A DNA stretch of 64,000 nt from Ruania alba (GTDB lineage Bacteria; Actinomycetota; Actinomycetes; Actinomycetales; Beutenbergiaceae), in NCBI RefSeq assembly GCF_900105765.1, contig NZ_FNTX01000002.1, positions 682,001 through 746,000 of the forward strand. The letters run 5' to 3'. The notes under the pieces are model-generated. The model was not told where the DNA came from and made no database searches. It saw only the letters and a program-made list of their open reading frames with translations. Every line of letters starts with the position of its first letter. Positions within the stretch are counted from its first letter, which is position 1. Positions 1 to 8,701 of the stretch are shown here, in pieces. The position numbers and the translations under genes are program-made.

Positions 1-1869
1 GAACTGGTCCTTGGCGATGTCCAGGATCTCCCGCGCCAGCTCGATCGCCCGGTCGGCGTCATAGGTCGTGCGCATCTCGTCGAACAACGCCAACTGGTGC
101 TGGATGATCTCAGGCGGCTCCACGCTGCTCTCGCCGCGGTACCACTGGGCCCAGTCGTGACCGTAGCGCGAGGATCCTCGCGGGTTCGACGGCACGAAGT
201 AGTGGTTCGAGCCCTGCGTGGCGCGGATCTCGAACCCGCCAGCCGTCCAGGTGGACAGCTCGGCCTGGTTCGCCTCAACCCGCTCCCAATACAGGGTCTC
301 CGCCAGCGGGGTGACGTTGACCTCCACGCCGACCTCCGCCCAGTCCTCCTTGATCATCTCGAACGCATCGAGTTGGTCGGGCATGGTCGACGGCACCAGG
401 ACCGTCATGGTGATCCGCTCGCCCTCGCTGAGCCGGAAGCCGTCGCCGTCCTTCTCGGTGTAGCCCGCGCGGTCCAACGCCTCGTTCGCCAGTTCCACCG
501 AATACTCGGTGAACTGCGTACCGAACTCCTCGTCGAAGGCCGGGTGACCTTCCACCGGGGCGCACTGCCAGGGAATCGTCTGGCTGCCGTAGATGGTGTC
601 GATGATGCGCTGCCGGTTGATGGCGTGGGACAGCCCGACCCGGAAGTCCTTGTTCGCGTAGATCTCTCGCTTGCGGTCGTCCTCCAGGTTCTGGTTGAAG
701 CCGATCACCATGGCGTTCGGGCCCTGCGGAGACACGCTGAACAGCCGGTAGTCACCGCTCTCCTGGTTGTCCGAGACGACGGGTAGGTTTCGGATGCTGT
801 CGAAGTTGCGCATCTGCATGTCGAGCTCACCGTTGGTGATCTTGAGCAGCTCGACCTCGATGTCCTGCAAGACCTCACAGCGGATCGAGTCGATGTAGGG
901 CAGCTGGCTGCCGTCCGGATCGACCTTCCAGTAGTAGGGGTTGCGCTCCGCCTCGACATAGCTGCCATCGCCAAGCGCTGCGGTGAGCTTCCAGGCATGG
1001 AGGGTGGGCCGGTCCACGTCGGTGAACTCTTCGCTCTTGGATTCCCAGAGCTGAATCCAGTCGTCGAGGCTGTTCTCGGCGACGACGTCGTCGAGGTTGT
1101 CCGCGTACAGCTCGTGGAACTGCTCGAAATGGTGCTTGGGCAGCACCATCGGGGTTCCGGACGCGAGCTCCTCGAGGAAGCCCGGCTTCGGGTCGTCGAA
1201 GACGTACCGGATCACATTGCCATCGCTCTCGAAGGTGCCCGGCTTCTCCGGATCGTTCACATTCGTCCAGAGCGTGTAGATCCCGCCGGGGTGCAGTCCC
1301 TCGTAGATGTTGACGTCCTCGAAGGCGAACCTGAAGTCCTCAGCGGTGACCGGCTCACCGTCGGACCACTTCATCCCCTCTCGGAGCGTGAACTGAAACA
1401 CCCGGCCGCCCTCGAGCTCTTCGAAGCTCTCGCAGATGTTCGGGATGATCTCGCTGGTACCCGGCTGGTCTGTCCATCCCGGGATCCACCGGATCAGCGG
1501 CTCGTAGCCGATGCTCTGCGTGAGCCAGGTCCGGTCCTCCTCGGTGATGATTGCCGAGCGCCAGGTGCCGCCGTACTGGCCGATCTGGCTGTGCGGCTCA
1601 ACCACCAGCGGTGTGCTCGGCAGCCGCTCCTCGACCGGTGGCAGATCGCCGGCCTCCACCTGGGCAGCCAGTGACGGCGCCTCCGCGCCCTTCGGTCCGG
1701 CGTTGCCGCCGGCGTTCTCACCTTGCGCAGGGTCGGTGTCAAAGAACGAACAGCCGGCCAACGAGGCGCCGGCAGCAAGCCCGCCTCCGGTCAACAGCAG
1801 GGACCGGCGACTGACAGCACTCGACCAGAGGCGGTCTCGGGTTCCCGATTCAGCAGTGGGTGGAAACAT
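1..1869 (-). CDS. ABC transporter substrate-binding lipoprotein, family 5 (partial, C-terminus outside window)
   Basis: Extracellular solute-binding protein of the peptide/nickel (family 5) type that would deliver a ligand to an Opp-like ABC permease. The frame is open from the start to the left window edge (623 codons seen). The N-terminus has twin arginines (SRRSLLLTGGG) and a lipobox LAGC, so it is exported and lipid-anchored. It closely resembles the binding protein at 12251-14278, with the same SRRSLLLTGGGLAA and LAGCSFFDTDPAQ blocks and a shared VEAGDLPPVEERLP segment, so the two are duplicates. Two ATGs are adjacent (1872 and 1869). Alignment with the paralogue's GAGGAGAACG-NNG-ATG leader favours 1869. 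No permease genes lie next to this copy, so it may share the transporter at 7.7-12.2 kb. An oligosaccharide ligand is inferred from context. Confidence 0.9.
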   Translation of the reverse strand, partial: MFPPTAESGTRDRLWSSAVSRRSLLLTGGGLAAGASLAGCSFFDTDPAQGENAGGNAGPKGAEAPSLAAQVEAGDLPPVEERLPSTPLVVEPHSQIGQYGGTWRSAIITEEDRTWLTQSIGYEPLIRWIPGWTDQPGTSEIIPNICESFEELEGGRVFQFTLREGMKWSDGEPVTAEDFRFAFEDVNIYEGLHPGGIYTLWTNVNDPEKPGTFESDGNVIRYVFDDPKPGFLEELASGTPMVLPKHHFEQFHELYADNLDDVVAENSLDDWIQLWESKSEEFTDVDRPTLHAWKLTAALGDGSYVEAERNPYYWKVDPDGSQLPYIDSIRCEVLQDIEVELLKITNGELDMQMRNFDSIRNLPVVSDNQESGDYRLFSVSPQGPNAMVIGFNQNLEDDRKREIYANKDFRVGLSHAINRQRIIDTIYGSQTIPWQCAPVEGHPAFDEEFGTQFTEYSVELANEALDRAGYTEKDGDGFRLSEGERITMTVLVPSTMPDQLDAFEMIKEDWAEVGVEVNVTPLAETLYWERVEANQAELSTWTAGGFEIRATQGSNHYFVPSNPRGSSRYGHDWAQWYRGESSVEPPEIIQHQLALFDEMRTTYDADRAIELAREILDIAKDQF

Positions 1870-1894
1870 CATCGTTCTCCTCTTCATTGTGGGG

Positions 1895-1906
1895 ACGGTA
1901 TGCCAG
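1895..1906 (-). promoter_or_regulatory. Candidate GntR operator upstream of binding protein 1
   Basis: Read on the minus strand this is CTGGCATACCGT, 10 of 12 matches to ATGGCATACCAT found at 3005-3016. It lies about 26 bp before the binding-protein start, in the short gap after the aldolase gene. It suggests separate control of the binding protein by the nearby FCD-type GntR regulator. Inference only. Confidence 0.45.
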
Positions 1907-1920
1907 GGGGCGGGGTCGGT

Positions 1921-2907
1921 TCAGGTGCGGTCGCCAGTCGGACTCTCCAGCCGGTCAACGGCCGGGAGCACGTGCTCGTCCAGGTGCCGGCGGTTCTCGG
2001 TCGAGAGCTGCGTGAGGGGCGCGGCGCTGAGATCGCAGTCGATCCGCCCCTGCCGAGCCAGCACGTACTTGTAGACGGTGGCGGTCAGACCAGGGCCCGG
2101 GCTGGTACCCGGAGGGTTCAGCAGCTCGATCAGGTCCTCGCTCTGCTCCTGCATGGCAAGAACGAGTGCCCACTCTCCGGCCCGGGCAGCCTCGTACTGG
2201 CGCACCAAGTGACCCGGGGTGAGGTTCCCGGTCGACGAGACCGAGCCGGCAGCTCCGAGCAGGTAGCCGAGGTCGGCGACGCTCGAGCCGCCGGTGAGGC
2301 AGGGCAGCGAGACACCGGCGGCACGGAGCCGCCGCTGCAACTGGCGGAACCAGACCATGTTCGAGCCGCTGTCCTTGGCTCCGCAGAGCACGCCCTCGAC
2401 GGTGAGCTCGACGATCGAGTCGATGGTCAGGGTGGCGGGGATGAACTGGGGCAGGTGGTAGGCGAGGACGGGGCCGCCGACTGCCCGTGCAATCGAGCGA
2501 TAGTGGCGTTTGAGCTCCTCCTGGCCGAATCCGACGAAGTACGGCGGGAGGACCGAGACGAAGGCCGCACCGGCGGCGATCGCTTCCCGTGCATGGCGCA
2601 CCGCGAGCCGCGTCGAGGTGTCCCCGACATGTGCCACCACCGGCACTCGACCCGCTGCGGCTTTCACACACTGGCGCACCACCTCGGCTCGCAGCTCTCC
2701 GTCCAGGGCGTAGAACTCGCCGGTGGCGCCGTTCGCCCAGAGCCCGTGCACGCCGGCTGCCACCAGGTGGCTGACGAGTGACTGCAACGAGGGCGAGTCC
2801 ACCTCGCCGTCCGGGGTCATCGGCAGTACGACCGGGGGAAGCACGCCGTACAGGTCGTCGGAAGAGGTCTCGTCAGAAGGTGTGAATGCCACTGGCATGT
2901 AGGCCAT
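1921..2907 (-). CDS. Dihydrodipicolinate synthase / N-acetylneuraminate lyase family aldolase
   Basis: Class I pyruvate-dependent aldolase of the DHDPS/NAL family, a TIM barrel of about 328 residues (family usually 290-310). A GATGEFYAL motif stands in place of the substrate-loop G-[TS]-T-G-E, and the Schiff-base lysine is in the GAKDSGSN segment. The family tyrosine is in AYHLP. The substrate cannot be read from the sequence. Lysine biosynthesis is unlikely, because the gene lies beside a sugar binding protein and GntR regulator and is divergent from a hydrolase. A 2-keto-3-deoxy sugar acid (KDG, Kdo or Dha type) is a reasonable inference from the pectin context. Start is uncertain: GTG 2919, ATG 2907 and ATG 2898 are in frame and none has a clear Shine-Dalgarno. 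Confidence 0.85.
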   Translation of the reverse strand: MAYMPVAFTPSDETSSDDLYGVLPPVVLPMTPDGEVDSPSLQSLVSHLVAAGVHGLWANGATGEFYALDGELRAEVVRQCVKAAAGRVPVVAHVGDTSTRLAVRHAREAIAAGAAFVSVLPPYFVGFGQEELKRHYRSIARAVGGPVLAYHLPQFIPATLTIDSIVELTVEGVLCGAKDSGSNMVWFRQLQRRLRAAGVSLPCLTGGSSVADLGYLLGAAGSVSSTGNLTPGHLVRQYEAARAGEWALVLAMQEQSEDLIELLNPPGTSPGPGLTATVYKYVLARQGRIDCDLSAAPLTQLSTENRRHLDEHVLPAVDRLESPTGDRT

Positions 2908-3004
2908 CTTTCGGCCCACACCAGCAACTTGTCAACCACAGCAGCGACCATGAGGCACTGACGGAGCACACTTCTGCCGGGAACAGCGTCACGCTGGAAG
3001 TCGA

Positions 3005-3016
3005 ATGGCATACCAT
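3005..3016 (+). promoter_or_regulatory. Candidate operator ATGGCATACCAT in the divergent aldolase/gntR promoter
   Basis: Twelve-base near-palindrome (one mismatched pair) lying 59 bp before the gntR start and about 98 bp before the divergent aldolase. FCD-type GntR proteins commonly bind short palindromes of this TGGTATACCA-like form, and many are autoregulatory. Similar copies occur at 7278-7289 and 1895-1906. Confidence 0.55.
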
Positions 3017-3074
3017 GGGGCGGGAGCGGGACGGACGTTGACGCTCAGTTGCTGGTGCCGATGGGAGGAACTAG

Positions 3075-3809
3075 GTGGCAAGGTCGACGGCCAGATTGCG
3101 GCCGCAGGAACCGGAGAGCCAAAAAACGCTGGAGAACCGTGCACACGACGCGCTGGTGACCTGGCTGACCGAGGAGCACCCGCAACCCGGTCAGACGGTG
3201 CCGATCCGAGAGTTCTCCCGGATGCTCGGGATGAGCCGCACACCGGTGCGTAGCGCTGTAGGCCGGCTGCACGAGCGCGGTCTACTCTCCTACGACTCCA
3301 TCGCAGGTTTCACCGTGGCGGTCCCCTCGCTCAGCTCGCTGTACGAGCTCTTTGAGCTTCGCCTGATGATCGAATCGCACAGCCTGCGCCGGTATACCGA
3401 GCAGGAAGGGCCCACGGTGCCGCAGTTCCTGGATGATCTGGTCGCCGAAGCGACCGAGCTCGCCGAGGGTGCGATCCAGGACACGGCGCAGTACATCGCG
3501 TTCCGCGAGAACGACAGCAGGTTCCACCGCACTCTGGTGGAGATGTCCGGCCTGCCCCGCCTGCTCGCACTGCATGACGACCTGCACTTGAGCATCCACG
3601 TCACCCGCGCCGGCCTGGAAGCCCCGATGAATCGCGAGCGACTGGACGCCGCCGTCGACGAGCACCGCAAGATCGTCGAAGCGCTCAGGGCCGGCGACGG
3701 CCTGGCTGCCCGTGAGGCGCTCGAGTCGCACATCCTCCGGGTCCGAGACCAGACGATCGTCTTCCTCTCCCGCCCACGGCCCACGGTCGGCGGGAGCTAC
3801 GCCCGATGA
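3075..3809 (+). CDS. GntR family transcriptional regulator, FCD (FadR-type) subfamily
   Basis: Transcription factor of 244 residues. An N-terminal winged helix (about 20-85) contains the recognition segment FSRMLGMSRTPVRSAVGRL, and an all-helical FCD ligand domain (about 95-230) has the usual metal-site pattern (RENDSRFH, AVDEHRKIVEAL, LESHI). The start is GTG 3075, chosen for the GGGAGGA Shine-Dalgarno at 3063-3069. It ends in an ATGA overlap with the downstream hydrolase, so the two are co-translated. FCD regulators generally respond to small carboxylates or sugar acids, which fits galacturonate or KDG-type intermediates of pectin breakdown (inference). The likely operator is ATGGCATACCAT. 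Confidence 0.93.
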   Translation: MARSTARLRPQEPESQKTLENRAHDALVTWLTEEHPQPGQTVPIREFSRMLGMSRTPVRSAVGRLHERGLLSYDSIAGFTVAVPSLSSLYELFELRLMIESHSLRRYTEQEGPTVPQFLDDLVAEATELAEGAIQDTAQYIAFRENDSRFHRTLVEMSGLPRLLALHDDLHLSIHVTRAGLEAPMNRERLDAAVDEHRKIVEALRAGDGLAAREALESHILRVRDQTIVFLSRPRPTVGGSYAR

Positions 3810-4897
3810 GCGTGACACGTCCCCGTCCCGTGGTGGACCCCGCGATCGAGGCGACCTACGGGCCGTCCTGGCGGACAATGCCCGAAGAAGCTGTCGGCGT
3901 CGACGTCGATCAACTGATCACGGTCCGCTCAGCAACGGACGTTCTCGACCGGCGGCGGCGCCTGATCGACAAGCTCTGGAAGGGGGCCGGGCTACCCACG
4001 TCAGTTCCGCGAATCGACCGCGACGCCTCGGTTCCCGAACTGGACTCCCTCCCGCACGACGGCGTGGACCGGGCCACCCTGACGATGGCGAACGGGCTCA
4101 CGTCGACCAGCTATCTGGCTCACCCTCGCCGTCCGGTGCCGGGACGCTTCGGCATATTCCTCGCCGGACACGGCAACGGCCGCAAGCCGGTATACCACCT
4201 GCCACAGCTCGCCGTGATGCGCACCTTCCTGGAGCGGGGCTACCGGGTCGCAGCAGTGGACATGCCTCTCCAGGGCTGGAACTCCCCGGACATGGACCCG
4301 CCCGCAGCCGGTGGCCCACTGCCTACCGATCCGGCGAGCCACGAGCGATTTGCCGCCTACGAAGGTCCGGATTTCTGTGCGGCCACCTACTATCTCGATC
4401 CGGTCATCACCCTGATCAACCACGTCGCAGAACTCGATCCACTGACCGAGGTGGCGACCTTCGGTTTCTCCGGTGGCGCGTGGACGACCGTGCTGCACGC
4501 CGCGATCGACCCCCGGGTCACGCTGAGTGTCCAGGTGGCCGGAACCTGGCCGTTCTACCTCCGCCCCCACCCCGCTCACCACCCGAACTTCGGTGACTGG
4601 GAACAGCGCCGGGAGAGCCTGCCGGAGCTCTACGACATCGCCGGCTATCTCGATCTCTACGTCGTGGGGTCGACCGGCGCGGGACGACGTCAGCTGCAGA
4701 TCCTGAACCGGTTCGACCCGTCCTGCTTCCCCGGAGTCGGGCACCGCAGCTACGCCCAGCCGGTGCGCGATCGGGCCACACTCCTGGGCGGGGATTGGGA
4801 GGTCGTCGACGATGCCACGCACGGCAAGCATCAGGTCTCGCCCTACGCCGTCTCGCTGCTCGCGCACGAGTTGGACCGGCGCTCCGGGCGCGGCTAA
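3806..4897 (+). CDS. Alpha/beta hydrolase family protein (esterase-like)
   Basis: Cytoplasmic-looking hydrolase of 363 residues without a signal peptide. The nucleophile elbow is GFSGG, the acid is probably the Asp of NRFDPSCF, and the histidine lies in the ATHGKHQ segment near the C-terminus, giving a plausible Ser-Asp-His triad. An oxyanion-type FLAGHGNGRKPVYHL stretch lies upstream. It overlaps the GntR stop by 4 bp. The pectin context suggests an acetyl- or feruloyl-esterase acting on imported oligosaccharides, but the exact family is not recognised. A perfect hairpin follows. Confidence 0.8.
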   Translation: MSVTRPRPVVDPAIEATYGPSWRTMPEEAVGVDVDQLITVRSATDVLDRRRRLIDKLWKGAGLPTSVPRIDRDASVPELDSLPHDGVDRATLTMANGLTSTSYLAHPRRPVPGRFGIFLAGHGNGRKPVYHLPQLAVMRTFLERGYRVAAVDMPLQGWNSPDMDPPAAGGPLPTDPASHERFAAYEGPDFCAATYYLDPVITLINHVAELDPLTEVATFGFSGGAWTTVLHAAIDPRVTLSVQVAGTWPFYLRPHPAHHPNFGDWEQRRESLPELYDIAGYLDLYVVGSTGAGRRQLQILNRFDPSCFPGVGHRSYAQPVRDRATLLGGDWEVVDDATHGKHQVSPYAVSLLAHELDRRSGRG

Positions 4898-4904
4898 GAC
4901 GCTA

Positions 4905-4933
4905 CGGGCCCCGGTTCGTCGAACCGGGGCCCG
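4905..4933. terminator. Bidirectional hairpin terminator between convergent genes
   Basis: Perfect 13-bp stem (4905-4917 with 4921-4933) and a 3-nt loop, between the stop of the hydrolase and the stop of the minus-strand pectate lyase. It can serve both. Confidence 0.85.
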
Positions 4934-4946
4934 CCGTCATTCTGGT

Positions 4947-7258
4947 TCAGCTGTTGATCCGGACCGCGGCGAACCGCCCGACTGTGTAGTTCTCGATCGC
5001 GTTCGCCTCCTTGTTCGCATCGACGGCCAACCCGATGTACACCCGGTTGCTCCGCATCGGGATCCGCTCGTACCCGATCCGGGTCCACTGCAATGAGTCG
5101 GTCCCGAGGTGGCACTCGAACTCGGTGCCGCGCTTGATGATGCGGATCCAGTACTCCTTCGGATCGAGCTCGGAGTCGTCATACGGGTAACCGCCCACGC
5201 TCGCCTCGTCACCGTTGTAGCTGATCCGGGACACCATCCCCTTGTATCCGCTCGCCACCCAGCTGAGCCCACCGGTGAAGTAGGGCGAGTCAGGTTTCAG
5301 GGACTCGCGAATCATCAGGCCCGCGTAGGCGCCCTCATAGGTGCGGTCGATCCCGTCGATCCGGGCGATGATCTCCACGACGTCGTTCTCCCGGGCGCGC
5401 ACCCGCTGGTGCAAGAACTGGAAGGCGTCCTCGCGGCCACGAATCTTGCCGGCTCCCTTGAGCACGACGTCACCGGACACGTCGTCGATGAAGGCCGAGC
5501 CTGGGATTGCCACGTGACCGATATCGGTCGATCTCCAGTCCCCGAGCCGGGAGGTGCGGTTCACATGAATCGGCGTGCCGGTTGAGTCCGCCTTCGCTCC
5601 CAGCTCGTCCCGCGCCCGGGCCACCAGGTAGTAGGTACCATCGGTCGCCGCCGGCCAGGTCAGCTCGAACGGGGCGCTGGTCGCGGTGCCGACGAGCTCC
5701 TCATTCACGAAGAAGTCCACACTCTCGATCGCGGCACCGCCGGCCCCCTCGGCCTCTGCGGTGATCTGCACCTGCTGCCGTTCGGCGGTCGAGGTGAACA
5801 CCTGATGGGGTGCCGGCGAGGTGATCGTCACCGTCGGGCTCGCGCCGGTCGAGGTGATCGAGTTCAGGTACACCTCCAGGTTCGTGTAGCCGGAGCGGTC
5901 GCCTGCTGGCGCTGCAGCATCGTCCGGGTTCTCCGGGTCCAGTCCGTGCTCGACCTCCCAGGCGTCGGGGATGCCGTCATGGTCGGAGTCGACCGGTGGG
6001 TCACCCCCGTCGATCACGGGGTAGCCGCCGACCTCGTTCTGGGAATTGATCAGCCGACCCGTACCGTTGCGCACGTCCGCCAGCAACCGCGCGTCCACCG
6101 AGTCGTACCGGGGAACAGAGCAACCGACGTCGGCGAGTACATCCTCATAGGCCTCTTCGGCTGTCTTCTCCGGAAGGGCGTTCACGAACTCCACCGGCTC
6201 CGGGAGCAGGTCGATTCCGCCGGCCGGGAAGCCGATGCCCACCACGTTGTCGGCGGTGACGTCCTCGTACCCCTCGATCAGATTCTCGGCCACGTACCAG
6301 CTGCCCCCGCGGTTCGGCGTGACGATCTTGTCGCCGACATCGGCCAGAGTGGCGGGACCGGGCTTGTAGTAGTTCCCGACCATGTTGATCCCCTCGGCCC
6401 ACTCGCCACCATAGGCCGTGGTGAAACCGTGGTTGTAGATCACGTTGTACCGCTGGTCGACAAGCTGCTTCATATCCTCCACGAAGCTGTACCGCGGGTT
6501 CCGACCGCCCTGGTGGATGAGCAGGTTGTGGTGATACGTGACGTTCTGGCCGCCCCAGAGACCGCCGTAGCCGTGCCGCCCCTTCTCGTGGGCGGACATG
6601 GCGAGCCCCTCAGCGATGATGCAGTACTGCACGGTCACGTCGTAGTTGCCGTACAGCGAGAAGCACTCGTCGACCCCCAGGAGATCGAGCAGTGGTCGAT
6701 CACCAGATTCCTCCGGGTCTCGCCGTTGAACGCGTCGATCGGGGTGCCCATCATGTCACCAGCCCGTACCCGCAGGTACCGGATGATGATGTTGTCGCCC
6801 TCGATGTTGAACTCGTTGTTGATCACGGAGATGCCGTCGCCGGGCGCTGTCTGGCCGGCGATGGTGAGGTTGGAACCGGTGACGTCCAGGCCGCTTTCCA
6901 GCTCGATCGTGCCACCCACCCGGAACACCACGACGCGGTTGTCCCCGGAGACCGCTTCCCGGAGTGAGCCTGCACCGGAGTCGGCCAGTGTCGTGACCTC
7001 GTACACCTCACCTCCCCGCCCACCGGTCGTGAACTTGCCCGCTCCTTCCGCCCCGGGAAAAGCCGGCACGGTGTTGTCGACGACGGCGGCGGGCTGCGGC
7101 GGCGGGTCTGCGTAATTAATGGGATCCGACGAGAGAACGTCGGGATCGGCGGACGCGCTAGGGCTGCTCAGGCGCTCGATCGCGACCAGAGCGGTCCCTG
7201 CCACGGCCGCTCCGGCGATCAACCCTCGCCGGCTCAGTCCGGATTGTGTGGTGGTCAT
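4947..7258 (-). pseudogene. Secreted PL1-like pectate lyase, frameshifted
   Basis: Two minus-strand reading frames join at the C-run 6674-6678. The upstream frame ends at 6635 after IDHCSISWG and continues as nonsense, while the downstream frame picks up with VTVQYCIIAEGL, the normal continuation of PL1-family lyases. Adding one G to the G5 run (TGGGGGTCGACGAG) restores WGVDECFSLYGNYDVTVQYC and gives about 770 residues. Seen parts: a Tat-like signal (SRRGLIAGAAVAG), a beta-helix lyase domain, a calcium-binding thrombospondin-3-like segment (DSDHDGIPDAWEVEHGLD), an Ig-like domain and a C-terminal beta-sandwich of about 180 residues, probably carbohydrate-binding. Start is ATG 7258, because GGAGG lies just upstream and inside the longer option at 7273. 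As read, only about 207 residues would be made. A sequencing error, pseudogene or slippage site are all possible. Confidence 0.85.
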
Positions 7259-7277
7259 CGTTGGTCCTCCCATACCG

Positions 7278-7289
7278 GTGGCATACCAT
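7278..7289 (-). promoter_or_regulatory. Candidate GntR operator upstream of the pectate lyase
   Basis: GTGGCATACCAT on the plus strand, 11 of 12 identical to the element before gntR (3005-3016), 20 bp before the pectate lyase ATG. A second looser version, GCCATACAATGG, lies at 7328-7339. This links the extracellular lyase to the GntR regulator 4 kb away. Confidence 0.5.
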
Positions 7290-7699
7290 CGAACCTATGG
7301 GCATCGCACTTGAGCGTCAACCCTCCTGCCATACAATGGTTCACCTTGAATGCCAGCCAGATGCCGTTTGACCCTCATGAGGCATCATCGGACGGCTCGG
7401 TGTCTTGCACAGCACCACGAGTGCCGGTTAGCATCGCCAAGCCGCATGTTCACGACGAAGTGTGTAAATATGCAAGGGAGCCCAGTGCGTTTCACGCTCA
7501 CGCGACGACCGGTACCCGCAGGGTCCGGACGTTCTCACCGGTCAGCGCGGCGCTGGCGCGGTCGGCCAGGGATGTGTGCCGGCACCGCGAGTGCCGCGAC
7601 TCGACGTCGACCCGGCCGGCTGCCGGCTGCACGCGCCGCACCACCGGGGCCGAGTTGCTGCCCGACCGCTACGCACTGACCCGCTGAAGGGATCTTCGA
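7290..7699. other. 410-bp intergenic region between pectate lyase and ABC transporter operon
   Basis: Divergent promoter region. Short reading frames here have no family resemblance and unusual composition, so none is called. The left part is relatively AT-rich (about 7320-7400 and 7440-7480), as expected for promoters. No riboswitch or tRNA is recognised. Confidence 0.5.
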
Positions 7700-8698
7700 A
7701 TGGGCAAGTACATGATCCGGCGCGTGGGTCTGATGCTGATCACCCTGGTCGCCATCTCCTTCGTGACCTTCTGGATCATCCAGCTTCCACCCGGCGACTA
7801 TGTGTCCACCCTGGTGGCGCAGGCCGAGTCGCGGGGCGAGACCATCAGCCCCGAGCAGATGGCTGCGCTGAGGGCCCGTTTCGGCCTGGACGACCCGTTC
7901 CTGCTGCAGTACTGGAACTGGATATCGAGCATCATCTTCCACGGCGACTTCGGCCAGTCCTTCGCCTGGAACCGGCCGGTCTCGACCCTGATCTGGGACC
8001 GGGTCGCGCTGTCCTTCTTCCTCTCGATCAGCACGCTGCTGTTCGTCTGGGCGGTCGCCTTCCCGGTCGGCATCTACTCGGCGGTGAAGCAGTACTCCAT
8101 CGGCGACTACGTCGCCACCTTCTTCGGCTTCGTCGGCATGGCCATCCCGAGCTTCCTCATGGCGCTGTTCTTCCTCTGGTTGGGAGTCAGGTACTTCGAC
8201 CAGAGCGCCGGTGGACTCTTCTCACCGGAGTACGTCGATGCCGCCTGGAACCTCGGCAAGGTCCTCGACCTGATGTCTCACCTGTGGCTACCGATCCTGA
8301 TCATCGGCATCTCCGGAACGGCGGGCCTGATCAGGATCACTCGGGCCAACCTGTTGGACGAGCTCTACAAGCCGTACGTCATCACGGCCCGCGCCAAGGG
8401 CCTGCCGGAGTGGAAGCTACTGCTCAAGTATCCGGTGCGGATGTCCTTGAGCCCCTTCTTCAGCACCATCGGATGGTTGCTCCCCGGCCTGATCAGTGGC
8501 GAGACGATCATCTCGATCGTGCTCAGCCTGCCCACCACCGGCCCACTGCTGTTCGGCGGGACGCTCAGCCAGGACATGTACCTCGTCGGCAGCTTCATCC
8601 TGATCCTCAGCACACTCACCGTGGTGGGCACGTTGATCAGCGACTTGGCGCTCGCCTGGTGGGACCCCCGAATCCGACGCCGCTACCAGGAGAGCTGA
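7700..8698 (+). CDS. ABC transporter permease, OppB/DppB type
   Basis: Inner-membrane permease of 332 residues, first gene of the transporter operon. An N-terminal membrane helix (RRVGLMLITLVAISFVTFWI) is followed by a periplasmic loop with the usual LDDPFLLQYWNW motif, then about five further helices. The EAA-type coupling loop with ITRANLLDELYKPYVITA and AKGLPEWKLL is near residues 210-240. It ends 3 bp before the OppC-type gene. Together with the next four genes it forms a complete Opp-type importer. Ligand is not evident; oligosaccharide import is inferred from the surrounding glycan enzymes. Confidence 0.93.
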   Translation: MGKYMIRRVGLMLITLVAISFVTFWIIQLPPGDYVSTLVAQAESRGETISPEQMAALRARFGLDDPFLLQYWNWISSIIFHGDFGQSFAWNRPVSTLIWDRVALSFFLSISTLLFVWAVAFPVGIYSAVKQYSIGDYVATFFGFVGMAIPSFLMALFFLWLGVRYFDQSAGGLFSPEYVDAAWNLGKVLDLMSHLWLPILIIGISGTAGLIRITRANLLDELYKPYVITARAKGLPEWKLLLKYPVRMSLSPFFSTIGWLLPGLISGETIISIVLSLPTTGPLLFGGTLSQDMYLVGSFILILSTLTVVGTLISDLALAWWDPRIRRRYQES

Positions 8699-8701
8699 CT
8701 C

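Noticed and set aside
1921-2907. Lysine-biosynthesis DapA
   Set aside because: Context is glycan uptake with its own regulator, and no other lysine genes are near. Family membership alone does not support dapA.
7290-7690. Small open frames on the plus strand before the transporter operon
   Set aside because: Composition is atypical (many Cys, His, Arg), with no RBS and no similarity. Likely promoter and leader DNA.
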